Positions 59,287-64,000 of a DNA stretch of 64,000 bases are shown in pieces. A program made the translations under genes and the position numbers. Source of the stretch: Amycolatopsis xylanica (GTDB lineage Bacteria > Actinomycetota > Actinomycetes > Mycobacteriales > Pseudonocardiaceae); NCBI RefSeq assembly GCF_900107045.1, contig NZ_FNON01000005.1:434001-498000 (forward strand). The letters run 5' to 3'. Position 1 is the stretch's first letter. Each line of letters starts with the position of its first letter. The notes under the pieces were generated by a model. The model was given only the letters and a program-made list of their open reading frames with translations, was not told the origin of the DNA and searched no databases.

Positions 59287-62200
59287 TCAATGTGTTAGCG
59301 GGCTATGTTTGCTTGGTGTGCCCTTCAGCTCGTGTAATGCGTTCCGAATTGCGGTTGGCAAGGTGCCGTTTTCGCCATCGTGAAGGATCAACCCCTTGAG
59401 TATATCCGTGTATTCCGCGATCGTGTCAACGATACTGGCGACGTTCAGTTCGCGGCGACACCATGCGATGCGCCTTCGTGTCCTGAGGATGTCCCGATTG
59501 TCAGCTTCCTCGTAGGTTGCACGTTCGGCTGCCAGGCAGCCTTCCAGTAGTGGTAAAGCTTCATCGAAACGTCCATGGTCCATTAGTAACACTGATAGGT
59601 TCCAGGTTGCAATTCGGTGGATCGCATCTTCTGGCTCGCGTCGCATTTGGCAAACTGTGACAATATATCGTAATTCAATCTCGGCGCGGTCAATTTCGCC
59701 CATGGCGTGCTGTAGTAATGCGATTCGGCGACGAAGATGCAGGATGCGGTCCGAAAAGGGTGCAAACTCCTCTGAGTATTCGGAGAGTAGAGATTCGATT
59801 TTACCGAGCGCCTCTTCGTTTGAAATCTCACCGAGCATAAGTTGGAGGTTGACTATGCGTCGAGCTGCGAACAATTTGCGAGATGCGTCTTGTTCGTGTT
59901 TATTTTCTAGTAGTTTGCGGTATTCGTAGCATTTGTCGAGTGCGTCTCGTGGGCGCTCTAGGTCAATCAGCAATGAGGAAATGCTCCGTAGTACTGTCAG
60001 CAATGATTCGTGTCCAGGAGAATCTTGCTGGCGGTACTGCTCTTCCAGTTCGGTAAGTGCTTCTAGTGCGCCGTCGGCGTCGCCGTTTAGTCGCCGCGCG
60101 GTGGCGACCGCGGAAGCCAGTTGCAGGTATCGGGAATCGCGCGTTTGTGCGTCTTTCCATGGTATCGCAAAGAATTCAGATACCGCTTGATCTGCGCTCA
60201 TCTCACCAATTTTGAGACGCATCTCTACAATGCGAGTTCGGGTTGCCGTAATGTCGTCATGATTGGCGGGGAATATAATCTCCTCGACCTGTAAGCATTT
60301 GCGGTAGACCTTGAGTGCGGCGCGGTTCCGGCCCAAAAGTTTAAGGCTTTGTGCATGGTTCCAAAGAGCTCGGCGGGTTCGCCAGTACGTAGCTCCAAAG
60401 CTTTGTTCGCAGAGTTCGGCGAGTACAGCTTCTTCCCTTTCTGTCGCCGCGTCTTTGTCTTGTGCTGCTAGCACGAAAGTAAGTTTTCGGCGGACGTCGA
60501 GTTCTAAAGTTGGGTCGCTGGTAGCGGTTAATGTGAGGTCGCTCAATAATTTTCGGAGTTCACCTTCGGCTTCGTCCCATTGTTTCGCCCAAGTATGTAG
60601 CTCGACGTGGTCCAAGCGTAGTCGTAAATTGTAAATACGAAGATCATCGGAATGGCCGCAGTTGCGAATTGCGTTCGAGTGTAGTTCGAATGCTTCCTTG
60701 AGTCGACCTTGTTCATGTAAACTGAAGCATAAGGAGCGTAGGGCTTGCCGGTAGCGGCCGGTTCTCTCCTGTCCTGTCGCTTGGAGTCGTTCGAGAATTG
60801 TCTTGTATTCTAGTTCTGCTTCAGTATGTCGTTCGAGTAAAGCTAACACGCGGGCGATCTCGACTTGCGCGGCTAACGGTGTCGCTTGTCGATTGTGTCC
60901 TTGAAGCATTTCGTCGAGATCAACGTCGACCCGTCCTTGGTTTATGAGCTCTCGGGTCAGCTTCATTGTCCACATGAGTGTGTAGTGGTTGGTTGGGCCG
61001 AGGAACCGCTCGCAGTCTTCGACTACTGTTCGAAGCAACGCCTCCGCTTCATCTTTGTGGTCTAGGCTAATTAGTAGATCAACAAGCTCGTCTTGAGATA
61101 CGAGTGTGTAGGGATTCGCTGGGCCAAACAATATGGCGCGACGCTCCGCCACTCGGCGTATCTCTCGGAGGCTCGCTATTTTGCCATGAGTTTCTGCCAG
61201 GACGGTAGCCAGTTGGTGGTCGGTGATCAAGGTGTCAGGATGATCTGGGCCAAGCACGGTGACTTGTCGGCTCAAGACGTCCTCGTATTCCCTAGCTAGA
61301 TCTGCAGCCGGCCGGGAGCTGGCGAGGAGCTCGCGATGGCGGGCTGCGAGCCGTACCGGATGGCTATCTGGCAGTGTGAGAGATCGATCCAAAAGCATCT
61401 GGCTATAGGTGGTCGCGCCGTCGAATGTGCTGGAGAACGACATGTACGCGTAACCCCGTAAGCCCTGGTGAAGTGCTTCAATAAGTACGCTCGAGTCATT
61501 GCTAGGTATCACGGAAACGAGGGTGGCCACGTGAGGCAAGATAAGCCTCCACCAGTCCCAATTCTGCGGTTCCTCAGGAGCGGGTGCGCCCGCCACAGTG
61601 ATTAGACGTGCTGCTGCCCGCCAAGTGATTGCCTGTTCTGCGGCGGGCAGCTCCCGCAGGCGGCTCGCGGTTGCTTCAAGAACTAGCCGATGGCCGACCA
61701 AACAGGTGGACTGGGCACTGTCATCCGCGCTTGGACTGGTTCGGGTCACCGTCAGCATGTCGAGATCTACCAATGCCTCAAGTGCGCGGTCGAGCTGCTC
61801 TAGTGAGGGTAGGTAGGATTCGTCTTCGGCGATCAATTCAACGGGCAACGGCGCCGGGGCGAAGCACGAGATAAGCCGCATAAGCGGGCGTGCTTGAGCG
61901 ATCCCCTGAGCTTCAAGTAGGTCGAGGCTCATCTCCCAGGTGCGTCCTACAAGGCCACGATGTAGCCGTTCGAGACGCTCGCTCTCATTTGGCCATGGCT
62001 GACCTTCATCGAGGAGTTCTGTGCCAAGGTTGCCGAGGGCCAGCCGATAGGCGTCGAATGTGGTAATACGAGCAGGTCGGCGTAACAGGCCTGCGCCCCG
62101 GGCTGTGCGACTGAGGTAGCTCCCAGCTGAACGAAGTGCAAGGGGAAGTCCCCCGAGACGTTCGGCTAGCGCATTTGCCTCTTCTTTGTCACCTGCGTGG

Positions 62201-63129
62201 CCAGCAAGGTCGACAAGGACATCTGCTGCGTCTTTTTCGCCTAGTACGCCCACATGGTGTCGCTCGGCCTGGCTGCCCCAGGTGGCCGGCGTTCCAACTC
62301 GTGAGGTGAGTATCGTTGTGCCTGACCTGCTCGGCCTGACCCAACCCGTGCCGTCGCCGGCGATTCTACCAGGTGAGGCGAGCACTTCCGGCACATCTGC
62401 ATTGTCGACTATGAGCAGCCACGGTTGCTGCGCGCTATCGAGATGCCTCCATAACATGTCCATCGCGCTTGATCGTCCTGACCAAGCCTGCTCGATGTCA
62501 CCCGCGGGTATCCCGATCTCACGAGCTACCTGACGCATACTGGCAACGAATCCGCCTCGCTCAGCTGCTGACACCCAGTAGACCGGGTGGCCAGACTCCT
62601 GGACTAGACGAGCAACCTCGAGCGCGATCGTGGTCTTGCCGCAGCCGCCGAGGCCGTGCAGTACCTGGAGCATCGGCCGCGGCTTGGCCACAAGAGTTGT
62701 TAGTCGGGAGACTATGGCGGCTCGGCCGCGGACTCGGGCAGGAAGGCTCCCTACTGGTGGCCGAATTGAGAATAGTCCAGGTTGGTGAGACCTAACTGTG
62801 TCTGGCTCCTGTCGAGGCTCATCATCCTGGGGCAGGGCGTCAGGTGGTTGCTCGGCATCCCTCGCGGCTTCCCAGACTTTCCGCCAGTGTGCGTTGGGTT
62901 GTATGCCACACGTTTGCAATAGAAACTGCGTCGTACGCCAGGAAGGGACAGTCTTCCCGCTTAGAGCGTTAGACACCGTCGAGGCGGCTAGCTGTGCGTC
63001 GCCTGCCAGGGTTCTCAGAACGGTGTAGTCGGCGTCGACCATCGCTCGACGCAGGCCTTCGGCCAACGCGCGCATTGCTGGAGGAGTGGCACGGTCCAAC
63101 GGCTCAAGTCTATTGCCTGCCACCGACAC
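59287..63129 (-). CDS. STAND ATPase: HTH-NB-ARC-TPR protein
   Basis: A 1280-residue multidomain protein. The N-terminus (about 15-75) looks like an XRE-type HTH (LRTLAGDAQLAASTVSNALSG). The NB-ARC core follows: Walker A LHGLGGCGKTTIAL (157-170), Walker B WLLIVDNAD, sensor TTILTSR and GGLPLALR. A winged-helix region and about ten TPR-like repeats fill residues 560-1270. Proteins of this layout act as regulators or as antiphage sensors of the Avs/NLR type. The 3' two thirds are clearly AT-richer than neighbouring genes, indicating transfer. There is no attached effector domain, so action may be through DNA binding or a partner. Confidence 0.82.
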   Translation of the reverse strand: MSVAGNRLEPLDRATPPAMRALAEGLRRAMVDADYTVLRTLAGDAQLAASTVSNALSGKTVPSWRTTQFLLQTCGIQPNAHWRKVWEAARDAEQPPDALPQDDEPRQEPDTVRSHQPGLFSIRPPVGSLPARVRGRAAIVSRLTTLVAKPRPMLQVLHGLGGCGKTTIALEVARLVQESGHPVYWVSAAERGGFVASMRQVAREIGIPAGDIEQAWSGRSSAMDMLWRHLDSAQQPWLLIVDNADVPEVLASPGRIAGDGTGWVRPSRSGTTILTSRVGTPATWGSQAERHHVGVLGEKDAADVLVDLAGHAGDKEEANALAERLGGLPLALRSAGSYLSRTARGAGLLRRPARITTFDAYRLALGNLGTELLDEGQPWPNESERLERLHRGLVGRTWEMSLDLLEAQGIAQARPLMRLISCFAPAPLPVELIAEDESYLPSLEQLDRALEALVDLDMLTVTRTSPSADDSAQSTCLVGHRLVLEATASRLRELPAAEQAITWRAAARLITVAGAPAPEEPQNWDWWRLILPHVATLVSVIPSNDSSVLIEALHQGLRGYAYMSFSSTFDGATTYSQMLLDRSLTLPDSHPVRLAARHRELLASSRPAADLAREYEDVLSRQVTVLGPDHPDTLITDHQLATVLAETHGKIASLREIRRVAERRAILFGPANPYTLVSQDELVDLLISLDHKDEAEALLRTVVEDCERFLGPTNHYTLMWTMKLTRELINQGRVDVDLDEMLQGHNRQATPLAAQVEIARVLALLERHTEAELEYKTILERLQATGQERTGRYRQALRSLCFSLHEQGRLKEAFELHSNAIRNCGHSDDLRIYNLRLRLDHVELHTWAKQWDEAEGELRKLLSDLTLTATSDPTLELDVRRKLTFVLAAQDKDAATEREEAVLAELCEQSFGATYWRTRRALWNHAQSLKLLGRNRAALKVYRKCLQVEEIIFPANHDDITATRTRIVEMRLKIGEMSADQAVSEFFAIPWKDAQTRDSRYLQLASAVATARRLNGDADGALEALTELEEQYRQQDSPGHESLLTVLRSISSLLIDLERPRDALDKCYEYRKLLENKHEQDASRKLFAARRIVNLQLMLGEISNEEALGKIESLLSEYSEEFAPFSDRILHLRRRIALLQHAMGEIDRAEIELRYIVTVCQMRREPEDAIHRIATWNLSVLLMDHGRFDEALPLLEGCLAAERATYEEADNRDILRTRRRIAWCRRELNVASIVDTIAEYTDILKGLILHDGENGTLPTAIRNALHELKGTPSKHSPLTH

Positions 63130-63155
63130 CCCTTTGACTGTTCGTCGCCGAACGT

Positions 63156-63206
63156 CGAACGAACGGCGAACACGCCGTCAAATCAACGTCGTTCGCCGAT
63201 CGTTCG
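63156..63206. promoter_or_regulatory. Long inverted repeat before the STAND gene
   Basis: CGAACGAACGGCGAAC (63156-63171) and GTTCGCCGATCGTTCG (63191-63206) are reverse complements with one mismatch, 19 bases apart, 27 bases before the gene. A related GCGAAC-ATT-GTTCGC palindrome is at 63554-63568. This is a candidate operator for the gene's own HTH domain. Confidence 0.55.
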
Positions 63207-63278
63207 CAGACTTCCCCGAACGCTGCGCGCCGGACCTATACCGGACCTATCGCAAACCGGATGAAGGATGTGACTGTC

Positions 63279-63404
63279 ATGGGAATTCGTGACCTGCTTG
63301 ACATCGTGGCGCAGCTGCTCACATGTCTGAACCTGAGTGTGAAGCTCGGCGAGGCAGCAGTGCGATTTCGGCGGAGTCGCCAGGAAAAACGAAACAAGGG
63401 GTGA
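63279..63404 (+). CDS. Very short divergent reading frame beside the STAND gene
   Basis: A 41-codon frame from ATG 63279 with AAGGA about ten bases upstream; an ATG at 63261 would add six residues. The product begins MGIRDLLDIVAQLLTCLNL, an amphipathic hydrophobic helix, and ends in a very basic tail (RFRRSRQEKRNKG). A perfect hairpin follows its stop. Not recognised; it could be a small membrane-active or signalling peptide linked to the STAND gene, or not translated. Confidence 0.35.
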   Translation: MGIRDLLDIVAQLLTCLNLSVKLGEAAVRFRRSRQEKRNKG

Positions 63405-63410
63405 TCCTAC

Positions 63411-63438
63411 CTGCGGTGCCTGTACGCAGGCACCGCAG
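63411..63438. terminator. 12-bp perfect hairpin
   Basis: CTGCGGTGCCTG-TACG-CAGGCACCGCAG, seven bases after the stop of the short frame at 63404. There is no T-run, so termination would depend on stem strength, as often in high-G+C actinobacteria. Confidence 0.65.
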
Positions 63439-63591
63439 GCAGCTGCGATAGATAGGGTAAGACTCTGCGTCTTAGTCAGTGGTCCGATGCAGTTCACCCA
63501 TGGAGAGGGTCGGTCGCTTCAGCTGCGAGTTTGTACCAAGCTTCAGGAGGATTGCGAACATTGTTCGCGACCTTCGCTTGTGTCCGATGAT

Positions 63592-63996
63592 CTACAGCAC
63601 GTACGAAGCGATCAGGTGACCGAGCTGCCGGATCCCCGAGCCGCCCCTGAACTCGAACCGCACCTTGCCGAGCCCGCTGAACCACAGCTCCAGCTCCGCG
63701 TCGAGGTCGAACGTCCCGGCCGTCTCGATCGAGAACGCCTGGATCCGGCTGTACGGCAGGGAAGTGAAGTCCTTCTTCTTGCCGGTCATGCCCTGGACGT
63801 TCACCGCGATCAGCCGCTTGTTCGTGAAGACCACGAAGTCGCGGGCGCCCTTGAAGGCCGAGACGAGCTCCTCGCCGGGGATGATCAGCGGTGCGACGGT
63901 CGCAGCGATGGCGTCCGGCTTGCACGGCGACAGCTTGAAGACTGAGGCTTTCTCGAAGTCGATCACCTCGCCAGGGTACGGAGCAGAAACAATCAT
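63592..63996 (-). CDS. Bacterial PH-domain protein
   Basis: A 134-residue protein of the bacterial PH fold (bPH, PF08000-like): FTNKRLIAVNVQGMTGKKKDF and YSRIQAFSIETAGTFDLDAELELW give the strands of the barrel. The usual start in the family is close to VIDFEKASVFKL, so GTG 63966 may be the true start; ATG 63996 is used because the window ends four bases beyond it. Function unknown. Confidence 0.7.
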   Translation of the reverse strand: MIVSAPYPGEVIDFEKASVFKLSPCKPDAIAATVAPLIIPGEELVSAFKGARDFVVFTNKRLIAVNVQGMTGKKKDFTSLPYSRIQAFSIETAGTFDLDAELELWFSGLGKVRFEFRGGSGIRQLGHLIASYVL

Positions 63997-64000
63997 GCGC

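Noticed and set aside
59287..63404. FxSxx-COOH (Fxs) peptide system
   Set aside because: The STAND/TPR protein could suggest FxsT, but the small adjacent peptide lacks the FxSxx C-terminus and no radical-SAM FxsB is present.

Overview
The window is high-G+C actinobacterial DNA with frequent GTG and TTG starts, strong GGAGG-type ribosome binding sites, many 4-20 nt gene overlaps and a typical actinomycete gene set: PucR, snapalysin, an iniBAC-like operon, an LCP protein, an acVLRF1-type factor and ABC-F. The racemase at 4168-5277 keeps the spacing and residue numbering of the N-acylamino acid racemase described from Amycolatopsis. A member of the Pseudonocardiaceae close to Amycolatopsis is the best guess, made without any database search. 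No tRNA, rRNA, transposase gene or CRISPR array was seen.

Layout. 1-5.3 kb: end of a sigma factor, then a permease, a PucR regulator and a translationally coupled acyltransferase/racemase pair that look like one amino-acid handling unit. 5.3-20.8 kb: VOC protein, HNH endonuclease, ABC1 kinase, snapalysin, a two-component system, an EAL-CBS-GGDEF protein, an orphan lycopene cyclase facing a dGTPase, a large secreted S8-like protease with a P domain, and a Vms1-like release factor. 20.8-28.6 kb: a two-armed module in which an iniB-iniA-iniC-like dynamin operon diverges from an Hsp70-like ATPase overlapping a LuxR/MalT-type regulator. This is the most coherent candidate for a little-described system. 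28.6-35.5 kb: Lrp, SMP-30, an ABC-F protein behind a tiny leader peptide, an HTH protein, a GT87 membrane glycosyltransferase and an ABC exporter.

35.5-36.5 kb and 49.1-49.95 kb are gene-free islands packed with hairpin-forming repeats. They share a nearly identical element of about 300 bp in opposite orientations. The most common family, a hairpin with GTCGTGAGTG arms, occurs six times in full in the window, including inside the nrdA-nrdB spacer, and its stems covary between copies. 36.5-49 kb: a beta-lactamase-fold esterase beside a TetR remnant, SIS protein, alpha/beta hydrolase, CFA synthase-like methyltransferase, LCP protein, GNAT, peroxiredoxin, a degenerate PAS-GGDEF-EAL protein, a cytochrome P450, and metE behind a cobalamin riboswitch.

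50-59 kb: nrdAB encodes a class Ic ribonucleotide reductase (Phe where the radical Tyr normally sits, Glu as first metal ligand). It is followed by a decarboxylase-like/crotonase pair, a secreted lectin-like protein, a phage-like peptidase, and a TetR unit with two matching operators. 59.3-63.1 kb holds one large NB-ARC/TPR (STAND) gene that is clearly AT-richer than its surroundings and probably acquired. It has a long inverted repeat at its start and a very short divergent reading frame. The window ends in a bacterial PH-domain protein.
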